64,000 nt of DNA from Acetoanaerobium sticklandii. GTDB lineage: Bacteria; Bacillota; Clostridia; Peptostreptococcales; Filifactoraceae. This document shows positions 45,389 through 54,206 of this stretch, piece by piece. Position 1 is the first letter of the stretch; every line of letters starts with the position of its first letter. The position numbers and the translations under genes were made by a program. Location of the stretch: assembly GCF_000196455.1 (NCBI RefSeq), contig NC_014614.1, positions 1,006,501 through 1,070,500 on the forward strand, written 5' to 3'. Under the pieces are notes generated by a model, which saw only the letters and a program-made list of their open reading frames with translations, did not search any database and was not told the origin of the DNA.

Positions 45389-46276
45389 TTAGATTTTAGT
45401 GTGAAATATTTTTTCTAAACCGGTGGCTTTTTTAGGAGCCACCTTTTTCATGGATTCAAAGTATAAAATTATATCTCCTATATAAGGAAGGTCTTGACCT
45501 ACGTATTTTTGAGTTAACTCTCTTATCTGCATAGCTGTGATACAGTTTGTGTCGTGGATATCGCAATGTCTGCATTTGGCTATAAGGCCTGCAAGCTTTT
45601 TCTCGTAATATATATTGTGATTTTTGGAATTCGTTTTTAAAATAATACCAATAGATAGTGCAAGTATAAAACTAAATAGAGCTATGTAAGTAGGTGTGAA
45701 ATGTATTTTATCTACTGAAGAGTATAGACCAGATAAACCAAACCCTAAGAATATAATTGAAGCAAGAATCTTCATTGTGACTTCTGGAATTCTTTTTCCA
45801 AGCACTTTTCCTACTAATATACCGATTAAACTTACGGCAATCATTCCTGAAGTGGTTCCAAGAAGTGTTAGAAATGGATAAGCTGATTTAGCTCCTAGAG
45901 TCATTGCTGTAAGTTGAGTTTTATCACCAAGCTCGCCTATGAAAAAAGCGCTTGCTACAGTTAGAATAGGAGTTTTGAAAGAAAAAGATGTCTCATCCTC
46001 CTCTTCCTCATCTTCATATTCTAGTTTTAGAGACCAAAGCCCAAAAATAATAAACATAATGGCCGCCACAACTTTAATTAAATCTAGAGAAACATAGTTA
46101 CTTATAAAGCTTGCAAAAACTATTGCAAGACCGTGATTTAAAAATGCTCCAAGAAAAACACCTATAAGAACTTGATTTATTTTATATTTAGTTGAAAATG
46201 CAAGTGCTAGAAGCTGTGTTTTATCTCCCATTTCAGCTAAAAATATAAGTAAGAAAGATGATATAATTGCTCCCAT
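45389..46276 (-). CDS. TMEM165/GDT1-family (UPF0016) cation transporter with Cys-rich tail
   Basis: A 295-residue membrane protein. It carries the paired signature EMGDKTQ (about residue 15) and ELGDKTQ (about 115), one in each repeated half, with six or more hydrophobic segments and an acidic loop (EDEEEED) between them. This family exports manganese (and can move calcium) across membranes. The C-terminal about 75 residues are extra and hold CRHCDIHDTNC, a likely metal site. I choose the ATG at 46276, after GGGGG. No yybP-ykoY (Mn) leader is seen upstream. The cation is inferred. Confidence 0.82.
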   Translation of the reverse strand: MGAIISSFLLIFLAEMGDKTQLLALAFSTKYKINQVLIGVFLGAFLNHGLAIVFASFISNYVSLDLIKVVAAIMFIIFGLWSLKLEYEDEEEEDETSFSFKTPILTVASAFFIGELGDKTQLTAMTLGAKSAYPFLTLLGTTSGMIAVSLIGILVGKVLGKRIPEVTMKILASIIFLGFGLSGLYSSVDKIHFTPTYIALFSFILALSIGIILKTNSKNHNIYYEKKLAGLIAKCRHCDIHDTNCITAMQIRELTQKYVGQDLPYIGDIILYFESMKKVAPKKATGLEKIFHTKI

Positions 46277-46392
46277 GATTTTACCCCCACTAAAGATACA
46301 ATAATAAACTAAAAACAAGTGATAGTTTTAAAATTTACGATAAAAAAAAGACTTTTAGTTTTTAAAAAAATATTATAACTCATTCTTTTTCT

Positions 46393-46408
46393 AATATCAA
46401 TTGATATT
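46393..46408. promoter_or_regulatory. 16-bp palindrome between divergent genes
   Basis: AATATCAATTGATATT is a perfect 16-bp palindrome between the minus-strand GDT1 gene (start 46276) and the plus-strand UPF0489 gene (start 46482). It contains TTGATA, which could be a -35. It may be a shared operator. Confidence 0.4.
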
Positions 46409-46481
46409 GTGTAGTAGGGATATTAATTAGAATTAAATTTAATAAAATTTTTCTTTGTTAATAAAACGAAAGGTGATAGCT

Positions 46482-47288
46482 ATGAATTTCCATTATAAGA
46501 AATCTTTTAAGTTAAAAAGTGAAATAGGAAATAATAAATTCTCATTCGATAAAAGAGAGCTTTATAAAGAAATCTGCATTTCATCTTTAATAGAATCGAG
46601 TGAAATCCATATAAAAGAATCAACTACTGTAGCTTTTGTAGAGATGGATAACGATAAAGAAGTCGGTTTTAAAGGGATAGAACCATTCATAGTAAAAACT
46701 CATAAGAATAAAAAAATTTACGTATTTGACAATCATAACCATGCATTTTTCTTTATATATAAAGAAATTTTTGAAAATAAAATTCCCTTGGGACTTGATA
46801 TGATTCATATTGATCAGCATAAAGATACGAGAAAACCAGATGTAGATTTTTCTGAAGTGAAGAATTGGCAGACAGATATAAGGGATTTTCTTTATGAAAT
46901 TAATTATCTAAGCAAAGAAGATATAGATTACGAAGTAACTTTGTTAGATGCTGCATTTTATTATACAAATGCTGTGTTAAATGTAGGAAATTTTATTAAG
47001 CCACTTCAAAAGGAAAGCTTAATTGAGAACTTATTTATAGTGGATTCAACATATTCTTTGGATAATATTGAAAATCAAGCTGAGAGTAGTAATGGGTATA
47101 TTTTAGATATTGATTTGGATTTTTTTAGCGAGGATATGGAGTACATTGACAGGAAAAGAAAAATAGAAGTGATTAATAACCTTGCTAAAAAGGCATCACT
47201 TATAACTATATGTACTAGTCCTTTTTTTATAGATTTTCAGAAAGCCAATGAGGCGTTAATGGAATTAAATTTATGTGTAGAAGATTAA
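46482..47288 (+). CDS. UPF0489-family protein
   Basis: A 268-residue protein of the UPF0489 family, which has an arginase-like fold and no known role. It shows VFDNHNHAFFF, MIHIDQHKDTRKPD and ILDIDLDFFSED, with the Asp/His pairs that would hold a metal as in ureohydrolases. The start is ATG at 46482, preceded by AAGGTGA; the longer frame from 46455 lacks a ribosome binding site. It starts a plus-strand run with uppP. Metal-dependent hydrolysis is a guess from the fold. Confidence 0.72.
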   Translation: MNFHYKKSFKLKSEIGNNKFSFDKRELYKEICISSLIESSEIHIKESTTVAFVEMDNDKEVGFKGIEPFIVKTHKNKKIYVFDNHNHAFFFIYKEIFENKIPLGLDMIHIDQHKDTRKPDVDFSEVKNWQTDIRDFLYEINYLSKEDIDYEVTLLDAAFYYTNAVLNVGNFIKPLQKESLIENLFIVDSTYSLDNIENQAESSNGYILDIDLDFFSEDMEYIDRKRKIEVINNLAKKASLITICTSPFFIDFQKANEALMELNLCVED

Positions 47289-47342
47289 AAAAACATGTTA
47301 TTATATCATAGTACTAAACATAATAACTAGGAGGATTTTTGG

Positions 47343-48161
47343 ATGTTAGACATAATAAGAGTATTAATTTTGAGTATAGTAGAAGGTGTGACTGAGTTTC
47401 TACCAGTTAGTAGCACTGGCCACCTTATTTTAGTAAATGAATTTGTTTCCCTAAAGCCACAGTCTTTCTCAAATAGCTTCAATGTTATTATTCAGCTTGG
47501 GGCTATTCTATCGGTAGTTGTGTTGTATTTTGAAAAACTAAACCCTTTTAGTTCAAATAAATCTAAACAGCAAAAAAAGAATACAATAGATTTATGGTTA
47601 AAAGTAATAGTAGGAGTTATTCCAGCTGGAATTTTAGGATTCTTATTCGACGACTTCATAGATGAATATCTGTTTGGACCTGTAACAGTTACAATAGCGC
47701 TTTTTGTTTGGGGAATAATAATAGTTTGGATTGAAAATAAAAATAAAAAAATATCTATTGATTCTGTTTATAAAATTACATATAAAACTGCTCTTTTAAT
47801 TGGACTTGTACAGTGCTTAGCAATGATTCCAGGTACATCAAGATCAGCTGCAACAATTATAGGAGCTATGCTCCTTGGGTGCTCAAGAGGAGCGGCAGCA
47901 GAATTTTCTTTTTTCCTAGCGATTCCTACGATGTTCGGGGCTACTCTTTTAAAACTTGCGAAAATGTTTTTGGGTGGTACAATTTTTACCGCATGGCAGT
48001 GGTTTTTACTGTTTCTAGGCTGTGTTTTCTCTTTTATAGTAGCTCTTCTGGTTATAAAGCTATTTTTAAACTATGTTCAAAAGCATAATTTTAAGGTTTT
48101 TGGATATTACAGAATAGCGCTCTCTAGTATTTTGCTCGTATACTTCTTTTTTATAAAATAG
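47343..48161 (+). CDS. uppP: Undecaprenyl-diphosphatase
   Basis: A 272-residue integral membrane enzyme that recycles the peptidoglycan lipid carrier by removing one phosphate from undecaprenyl diphosphate. It shows EGVTEFLPVSSTGHLIL near the N-terminus and IPGTSRSAATIIGA near residue 165, the two BacA/UppP motifs, plus about eight hydrophobic segments. Overexpression of this family is associated with bacitracin resistance. GGAGGA precedes the ATG. Confidence 0.94.
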   Translation: MLDIIRVLILSIVEGVTEFLPVSSTGHLILVNEFVSLKPQSFSNSFNVIIQLGAILSVVVLYFEKLNPFSSNKSKQQKKNTIDLWLKVIVGVIPAGILGFLFDDFIDEYLFGPVTVTIALFVWGIIIVWIENKNKKISIDSVYKITYKTALLIGLVQCLAMIPGTSRSAATIIGAMLLGCSRGAAAEFSFFLAIPTMFGATLLKLAKMFLGGTIFTAWQWFLLFLGCVFSFIVALLVIKLFLNYVQKHNFKVFGYYRIALSSILLVYFFFIK

Positions 48162-48173
48162 CAGGAGAAACAA

Positions 48174-49124
48174 ATGTCTAATAATAAATTGTATCAGGTT
48201 TATTCGGAGTACTTAAAAGAAAAGTACAAAGAAAAGGTTTATAGGATACCTATAAATCTTCCAGTAACTTGTCCAAATAGAGATGGATGCGTTGCAAAAG
48301 ATGGCTGTAGCTTTTGCTCAGAAAAAGCTGCAGGATTTGAAGCCCTATCGAATAAAATATCTGTTAAAGAGCAGCTTGAGAAAAATATTGACTATATAGG
48401 GCCTAGATATAAGGCTAAAAAATATATAGCGTATTTTCAAAATTTCACTAACACTTATCTGCCACCGGCTGTCTTTGAAGCTTATGTTAAAGAGGCTATA
48501 AGGGAGGATGTAGTTGAAATTTCAGTGTCTACTAGACCAGATTCATTGGATGAGAGATATTTAGATATTCTTAAAATGATAAAAGAAGCACATGATATTG
48601 AAATAACAATAGAACTTGGGCTTCAAAGCATAAATCATAAGACCTTAAAAAGCATAAACAGAGGTCATACCTTGGCAGAGTTTATTGAAGCGGCTAATCT
48701 TGTAAAAAGCTATGGCTTTGAGCTAGTAGTACACATGATACTAAATCTTCCGTATGATGACGAAGAAGATATAATTGAGGGAGCAAAGATACTTTCCGCG
48801 CTTAAGGTCGATGCAGTAAAGCTTCATTCCTTATATCTTATTAAAAACACTCCAATGGCAGATTTAGTCGAGTCAGGTAAACTAGAGATATGCTCAATGG
48901 ATGATTATATAAAAAGAACTTCGCTTTTTCTTGCTTATCTTTCTCCAGATATTGTAATTCACAGGCTTTTAGGAAGAGCTCCAAAAGAAGATACGATTTT
49001 TTGTAATTATTCTACCTCATGGTGGAAGCTTAAAGATATGATTGAAGCCTATATGATAGCAAATGATTTATACCAAGGGTGTTATTTTGACTATCTAGGA
49101 GGAAAAGCTGTAAGACACCTTTAG
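48174..49124 (+). CDS. TIGR01212-type radical SAM protein (YhcC-like)
   Basis: A 316-residue radical SAM enzyme. The N-terminus shows TCPNRDGCVAKDGCSFCSEKA, the cluster region with Cys spaced wider than the canonical CxxxCxxC, as usual for YhcC. GLQSINHKTLKSINRGH and VVHMILNLPYDDEED follow. The family's substrate is unknown. It begins 12 bp after uppP and is followed by a terminator at 49136. Confidence 0.82.
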   Translation: MSNNKLYQVYSEYLKEKYKEKVYRIPINLPVTCPNRDGCVAKDGCSFCSEKAAGFEALSNKISVKEQLEKNIDYIGPRYKAKKYIAYFQNFTNTYLPPAVFEAYVKEAIREDVVEISVSTRPDSLDERYLDILKMIKEAHDIEITIELGLQSINHKTLKSINRGHTLAEFIEAANLVKSYGFELVVHMILNLPYDDEEDIIEGAKILSALKVDAVKLHSLYLIKNTPMADLVESGKLEICSMDDYIKRTSLFLAYLSPDIVIHRLLGRAPKEDTIFCNYSTSWWKLKDMIEAYMIANDLYQGCYFDYLGGKAVRHL

Positions 49125-49135
49125 GCTTATAATAG

Positions 49136-49185
49136 AAAAGAGTAATCCAATTATATTTCATTATTGGACTACTCTTTTATTTTTT
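49136..49185 (+). terminator. Intrinsic terminator after the radical SAM gene
   Basis: AAAAGAGTAATCCAAT pairs, with one A/C mismatch, to ATTGGACTACTCTTTT across a 10-nt loop, followed by T to 49185. Confidence 0.78.
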
Positions 49186-49238
49186 AGGAATAAATTATCA
49201 GTAAGTGAGGTTGGTCTATATTAATACTGATTAGAGCC

Positions 49239-49484
49239 TTATGGAATAAATTTTTCACCTAGATATTTTTTGATATCCTCAGTTGAAGAATCTGGGGTAA
49301 CCAAAACTTCTCTCCCAGTCTCTTCAAAAATTATTAGGACTTCGCAATCTCTTGCTTTAAAAAATTTTTTAACGGTTTCTTCAAGAACCTTCCTTACTTT
49401 TATTACATCTTTTTTCTTTTTTTCATATTCTTTAGTAAAATAACTCCCTTTTAAGGTGATTATTTTTATATATCTGGTTGTCAT
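49239..49484 (-). CDS. Small protein of unknown function
   Basis: An 81-residue protein with a good AGGAGG ribosome binding site just upstream on the minus strand. It is charged, with a lysine-rich middle (KEYEKKKKDVIKVRK) and a C-terminal half rich in Glu and hydrophobic residues (CEVLIIFEETGREVLV). I recognise no domain. It begins 17 bp after the transglutaminase-like gene ends, so the two are likely cotranscribed. Confidence 0.5.
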   Translation of the reverse strand: MTTRYIKIITLKGSYFTKEYEKKKKDVIKVRKVLEETVKKFFKARDCEVLIIFEETGREVLVTPDSSTEDIKKYLGEKFIP

Positions 49485-49501
49485 AATTCCTCCTAATTGA
49501 T

Positions 49502-50290
49502 TTATTTAGCTAATGGAAATAGAGTCTGATCCCAGGTGTGGGTTTTTGCCATTTGAGTACTTGTAAGCATAAAGAAATCATAGCTTACATAATTTAATGG
49601 TTTCTTAAATGAGCCGCTGTAGACTGGATCATTCCATGTGACATCTAAATGATACCATAAATTGTTTAGCTTAACTAGATTCCACATGTGGTCTTCATTA
49701 GCAGCCACTCCACTTATAATTTTTGCATCTATTCCTGCGTAACTAAGCATTTTATAAGTTAGAAATGAATAGCCTTCACAAAGTGATGATTTATTAAAGA
49801 CTGCATGATATGCAGAATTTTTTTCATAACTAAGGTCATATTCAACATGCTTAACTATAGTATCGTTTACAAATTTAATTACATCAAGATTACTAGGACT
49901 TAGTGCTAAAAAAGGATCCATAGTGGTTTTTATCCATTCATTAACTTTTGTATTTTCATCTGGAGTCATGCGATAATCCAAGTTTAAAACTAAATTGGCA
50001 GATTTTCCAGTTACACTTCCATCCATAGTAATAGAATAGATGTCCATATTGCTTTGATAAAAAATTATATTCGTAATATGATTGAAAATTTTCTGTGCTT
50101 GACTATCGCTAAAGTTTTTTAAATTTAAATTGATATTTTCTTTTCTGCTTATTGCATCTTGGATAAGTTCTAGGCGAAATTGTTCACTTTGTATTAGATT
50201 GTTGGCATCGTAAGCAGTCGCACTAAGGGCGAAGGTATTGGCAGGCATGAGTAAAAAGATAACCATGAAGATGAGGAGAGATTTTTTCAT
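49502..50290 (-). CDS. Secreted transglutaminase-like protein
   Basis: A 262-residue exported protein with a signal peptide (about 1-21, ending near TFALSA). The C-terminal half carries the papain-like triad: Cys in SSLCEGYS, His in EDHMWNLV and Asp in WYHLDVTWND. This family includes proteases and cross-linking enzymes that act on cell-surface peptides. GGAGG lies upstream of the ATG. It is divergent from the MBL-fold gene at 50408. The substrate is unknown. Confidence 0.8.
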   Translation of the reverse strand: MKKSLLIFMVIFLLMPANTFALSATAYDANNLIQSEQFRLELIQDAISRKENINLNLKNFSDSQAQKIFNHITNIIFYQSNMDIYSITMDGSVTGKSANLVLNLDYRMTPDENTKVNEWIKTTMDPFLALSPSNLDVIKFVNDTIVKHVEYDLSYEKNSAYHAVFNKSSLCEGYSFLTYKMLSYAGIDAKIISGVAANEDHMWNLVKLNNLWYHLDVTWNDPVYSGSFKKPLNYVSYDFFMLTSTQMAKTHTWDQTLFPLAK

Positions 50291-50407
50291 TTCAATCCTC
50301 CTTTCTAATAATAATCAACAAGAGAAAATGTTGTGTTTTTCTGATATAATATATAAGGTTACTATATATTATACCAAAATTAATAGATTTTAAAACGAGG
50401 TAATACT

Positions 50408-51310
50408 ATGGAGATTACAAAAATTAATGGGAAAAGTGGATTTGTAAAGGGTGGGACTACCACAGGAATATATACTTTTAAGGATAAATCTGTACTTATT
50501 ATAGATCCGGGTCTATCGTCTGCAAGAGGAAATAGACTAAGCCAGATGTTAGAAGACAGCTCTCTTAGAGCTAGATACTGTATCACAACTCATGAACATC
50601 TGGATCATTTCGAAGCATACAGTAGTATTAAGAATCATTTTACTGGATGTAGTTTTTTCTGCTCTGAAAACACAAAAAGATTTCTTCAAAGTCCTAAATT
50701 TTTTACTACATATATTTATGGAGCAAATCCACATAAAAAATTACTAGGAAATACAAAAGCCAGTATTTTTGATTTTGATATAGAAGATACAATAAAACAA
50801 GGACAGTTTAAGCTTTCTGATATAAAATTTCAAGCATATGAGCTTAATGGGCATAGTAATGGAGATATAGGAATTCTATCGCCTGATAAGGTTCTTTACG
50901 TTGGGGATGCATTATTTGACTATCATATAATGAAAAAATATGATTTTCCTTTTATATTTGATGTAGAAAAATATTTAAAAAGCCTTGAGCTGATAGATGA
51001 GATTGATTTTGATTATTGTGTTATAGGACACAGCAAATCCATTTATAACAAGGATGAAATAACGGATATTGTAAGCAAAAATAAAGATAATGTTAACAGG
51101 TACGTGAATGAAATATATAATCTGTTAGAACAACCATATACTAGAGAAGAACTACTTAGTAAGATAATAAGTGATAATGACTTGAAACTAGATTATAAAG
51201 AATATCATTATTACTATTCCACACTCGGCTCCATGTTAACCTTGTTAATTGACAATGATCAAATTCAATACGAGGTTGAAAATGGTTTAGTGTATTACTA
51301 CAAACTTTAA
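50408..51310 (+). CDS. Metallo-beta-lactamase-fold hydrolase
   Basis: A 300-residue cytosolic hydrolase. The zinc ligands are visible as THEHLDHFEA (HxHxDH), the later GHSNGDIG and VLYVGDALFD, and CVIGHSKS. A C-terminal helical part of about 75 residues follows. The family includes hydroxyacylglutathione hydrolase-like enzymes; no specific activity can be named. It leads a plus-strand run with an alarmone synthetase gene 21 bp downstream. Confidence 0.78.
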   Translation: MEITKINGKSGFVKGGTTTGIYTFKDKSVLIIDPGLSSARGNRLSQMLEDSSLRARYCITTHEHLDHFEAYSSIKNHFTGCSFFCSENTKRFLQSPKFFTTYIYGANPHKKLLGNTKASIFDFDIEDTIKQGQFKLSDIKFQAYELNGHSNGDIGILSPDKVLYVGDALFDYHIMKKYDFPFIFDVEKYLKSLELIDEIDFDYCVIGHSKSIYNKDEITDIVSKNKDNVNRYVNEIYNLLEQPYTREELLSKIISDNDLKLDYKEYHYYYSTLGSMLTLLIDNDQIQYEVENGLVYYYKL

Positions 51311-51331
51311 TATTGTGAAGGGGACGATATT

Positions 51332-52126
51332 ATGGAACTTAATCAATGGAAAACTGTTCTTATTCCTTATCAGTACGCTGTAGAGGAACTAAAAGTAAAA
51401 TTCAAAAATATTCGCAAAGAGCTAATAGACAATGGCGAATATTCTCCTATTGAGTTCGTTACGGGAAGAGTAAAAAAAATATCATCAATTATAGATAAAG
51501 CCAAGCGCTTAGATATTGACTTAAGCGAAGTAGATGACAAAATTGAAGATATAGCTGGGATAAGAATAATGTGCCAGTTTGTAGAGGATATATATACTGT
51601 GGTTTCTTATATAAGAAGCCGTAAGGATATGGATGTGCTTTATGAAAAGGATTATATTAAAAATGACAAGTCAAGTGGTTATAGAAGCTACCATGTAATA
51701 ATAAAATACCCCATTCAAACTGTATCTGGAGTAGTTGACATCCTAGCAGAAATTCAAATAAGAACTCTATCTATGAACTTTTGGGCTACTATTGAGCATT
51801 CTTTGAAGTATAAGTATAACCACTATATTCCTTCTGATATAGCGCAAAGACTAAGAAAAGCTGCTGATGCCGCTTTTAATTTAGACCAAGAGATGAGTGT
51901 GATTAGAGAAGAAATAATGAGAGCTCAGGTTATGTTTGAAATGAAATCAGTAACTGTAAAGGATATCATTTACAGCATTCAGGAGCTTCAAAAAATGGGT
52001 CTTACTGATGAAGCTAAGGATTTTCAACGCAGATTTGATGCAGTAAGCACTGTATCTGAAATGGACGATATAATAATGCTTAGAAATGAGCTTAACAAAC
52101 GTATTTATGAACTAAAAAAATCGTAA
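51332..52126 (+). CDS. Small alarmone synthetase, RelQ-like
   Basis: A 264-residue protein of the RelA/SpoT synthetase family. It has only the synthetase domain, with no HD hydrolase, TGS or ACT domains, so it should make (p)ppGpp constitutively under its own control. Visible motifs are EFVTGRVKKISSI, DIAGIRIMCQFVEDIY, DKSSGYRSYHVI, LAEIQIRTLSMNFWATIEHSLKYK. The C-terminal helices (about 200-260) fit RelQ-type oligomerisation. A phosphoesterase gene follows after 26 bp. Confidence 0.87.
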   Translation: MELNQWKTVLIPYQYAVEELKVKFKNIRKELIDNGEYSPIEFVTGRVKKISSIIDKAKRLDIDLSEVDDKIEDIAGIRIMCQFVEDIYTVVSYIRSRKDMDVLYEKDYIKNDKSSGYRSYHVIIKYPIQTVSGVVDILAEIQIRTLSMNFWATIEHSLKYKYNHYIPSDIAQRLRKAADAAFNLDQEMSVIREEIMRAQVMFEMKSVTVKDIIYSIQELQKMGLTDEAKDFQRRFDAVSTVSEMDDIIMLRNELNKRIYELKKS

Positions 52127-52152
52127 AAATAAAGTATTATTAAGGAGAATTA

Positions 52153-52836
52153 ATGAAAATATATGCTATAGGAGATCTTCATCTCTCAAGTAATTCAAAC
52201 AAGCCTATGGACATATTCGGATGGCATAATCACAAAGAAAGAATATTTGAAGATTGGAAGGCTAAGGTAAAATCTGAAGACTTGGTGCTTTTGGTAGGAG
52301 ACACCTCATGGGCAATTCATTTAGATGAAGCAAAACAAGATTTGCAAGAAATTGCTGAGCTTCCAGGTACAAAAGTATTGATTAAAGGAAACCACGACTA
52401 CTGGTGGGGTACTTTAAGCAAAATGAATAAATTATATGATAATATGTTTTTCCTTCATAACAACGTATATGTATTTGGAGACTACGTTATCTGCGGAACA
52501 AGAGGCTGGCTTTGTCCAAATGAAACAAAGTTTACAGAAGAAGATTTAAAGGTGTATGAAAGAGAAGCTATGAGATTTAGAAATTCTCTAGATAAAGCAA
52601 AAAGTACAGGTGTAAAAACTATTATAGCCATGCTTCATTATCCGCCTACAAATGAGCTGTTTGAGAATTCGTTGTTTACAGCTCTAATTAATGAGTATAA
52701 TGTTGATAAAGTGGTCTATGGTCACCTTCATGGCAATGATTTTTTTAAAACTGGACTTCAAGGTAGAGTAAACAATGTGGAATATTCTTTGGTGTCATGT
52801 GACTACTTGGATTTTAAACTCAAGGAATTAATTTAG
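52153..52836 (+). CDS. Metallophosphoesterase
   Basis: A 227-residue calcineurin-like phosphoesterase. The metal site is complete: GDLHLS near the N-terminus, LVGDTSWA, KGNHDYWWG, LHYPP and YGHLHG. The substrate is unknown; clostridial members are predicted to act on nucleotides. AAGGAGA precedes the ATG. It follows the alarmone synthetase, so action on an alarmone-related nucleotide is possible but speculative. Confidence 0.82.
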   Translation: MKIYAIGDLHLSSNSNKPMDIFGWHNHKERIFEDWKAKVKSEDLVLLVGDTSWAIHLDEAKQDLQEIAELPGTKVLIKGNHDYWWGTLSKMNKLYDNMFFLHNNVYVFGDYVICGTRGWLCPNETKFTEEDLKVYEREAMRFRNSLDKAKSTGVKTIIAMLHYPPTNELFENSLFTALINEYNVDKVVYGHLHGNDFFKTGLQGRVNNVEYSLVSCDYLDFKLKELI

Positions 52837-52901
52837 TCTTTATTTTGTATCACTTAGCTCTTATTTTAACTTATCTTTGATATTGGTTAGGGGGATTATG
52901 T

Positions 52902-54122
52902 ATGGTACTAAAAGGCAAGGTTGTCATAGCTCAAGGTGGAGGACCTACAGCTGTAATTAATCAATCTTTAGTTGGTGCAGCTTTAGAGTCTAGAAAATTT
53001 CCTCAGGTTGAGAGAGTTTATGGAGCAGTTCATGGTGTTAGAGGTATAATTAATGAAGACTTTCTTGATCTTACTCAAGAAACGACTCATAATTTGGAAT
53101 GCGTTGCGAATACACCATCTTCAGCGTTATTTTCTACTAGAGATAAGCCTGATGAAAAATATTGCAAGGAGATATTTGAGGTATTAAAGGCTCATGATGT
53201 GAGATATTTCTTTTATATTGGAGGAAATGATTCTGCATCAACTGTGAATATAGTTAATGAAAATGCAAAAAAATCCTCATATGAGTTTAGGGCTATACAT
53301 ATTCCTAAAACCATAGACAATGATCTTTTAGTAAATGATCACACTCCAGGATATGGTTCTGCTGCAAAGTTTGTTTCTCAAGCTTTCAATGGAGTTGATT
53401 TAGATAATAGAGCACTTCCAGGTGTTTATATAGGAGTAGTTATGGGAAGGGATGCAGGTTTTTTAACTGCAGCTTCCGCCATTGCTCAGAAATTTCCTGA
53501 CGATGGGCCTCACCTCATATACTTGCCAGAGGTTCCATTTGACAAAGAGAAATTTTTGGGAGACGTAAGAGAAATATATAGAAAATACGGTAGATGCGTT
53601 GTTGCAGTATCAGAAGGTATAAAAAATGAAGATGGCGTTCCTGTTGCAAAAGACTTAATGAGCAAGATAGAATACGATGCTCATGGCAATATAGTCCTTT
53701 CTTCTACAGGTGCATTAGGAGAAAAGTTAGCTAGCTATGTAAAAGAAAATTTAGGAATAAGCAGAGTCAGATCAGATACTTTTGGATATTTGCAAAGGTC
53801 ATTCATGGGATGTGTTTCTGAAGTGGATCAGCATGAGGCTAGAGAAGTGGGAGAAAAAGCAGCGCAGTTTGCTCTTTGGCATAATATGGATGGTTCCATT
53901 ACTATACACAGAACTGGAGATTATTCTGTAGATTACAGGCTTACTAGTTTAGACAAGGTAGCCAAATATACAAAATCAATGCCGGAACATTTTATAAATA
54001 AAGAAGGAAATCATGTAACAGAGGCTTTTAAAAATTATCTAAGGCCGCTTATAGGTCAAGACCCATTTACAGCTCATATGCTTAGAGCTCCTAAAGTAGA
54101 TAAAATTCTTAAAAATATATAA
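52902..54122 (+). CDS. pfp: 6-phosphofructokinase, PPi-dependent type
   Basis: A 406-residue phosphofructokinase. The residues that decide the phosphoryl donor point to PPi: the Lys in IPKTIDND, where ATP enzymes have PGTIDND, while the usual GGDDS region reads IGGNDSAST. GGGPTAVINQS opens the protein and TFGYLQRS and HYR-like sugar binding follow. PPi-PFK is reversible and saves ATP in glycolysis. AGGGGG lies 7 bp before the ATG. A terminator follows at 54148. Confidence 0.87.
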   Translation: MVLKGKVVIAQGGGPTAVINQSLVGAALESRKFPQVERVYGAVHGVRGIINEDFLDLTQETTHNLECVANTPSSALFSTRDKPDEKYCKEIFEVLKAHDVRYFFYIGGNDSASTVNIVNENAKKSSYEFRAIHIPKTIDNDLLVNDHTPGYGSAAKFVSQAFNGVDLDNRALPGVYIGVVMGRDAGFLTAASAIAQKFPDDGPHLIYLPEVPFDKEKFLGDVREIYRKYGRCVVAVSEGIKNEDGVPVAKDLMSKIEYDAHGNIVLSSTGALGEKLASYVKENLGISRVRSDTFGYLQRSFMGCVSEVDQHEAREVGEKAAQFALWHNMDGSITIHRTGDYSVDYRLTSLDKVAKYTKSMPEHFINKEGNHVTEAFKNYLRPLIGQDPFTAHMLRAPKVDKILKNI

Positions 54123-54147
54123 TAGTATTATAAATTATAGAAATTAT

Positions 54148-54203
54148 AAACTCCATCTAAGACCTTAGCTAAAAAAGCTAAATGGACTTGATGGAGTTTT
54201 TTT
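54148..54203 (+). terminator. Intrinsic terminator after pfp
   Basis: AAACTCCATC (54148-54157) pairs with GATGGAGTTT (54190-54199), with an inner TTAGCT/AGCTAA stem, and T to 54203. It separates pfp from the convergent PsuG-like gene that ends at 54207. Confidence 0.82.
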
Positions 54204-54206
54204 AAA

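Noticed and set aside
46277..46455. Possible yybP-ykoY manganese riboswitch before the GDT1 gene
   Set aside because: The expected conserved loops are absent and the region is simple AT-rich sequence.
47813..48088. Open frame of 91 codons inside uppP in another phase
   Set aside because: uppP fits its family end to end; the alternative frame has unusual composition and no ribosome binding site.
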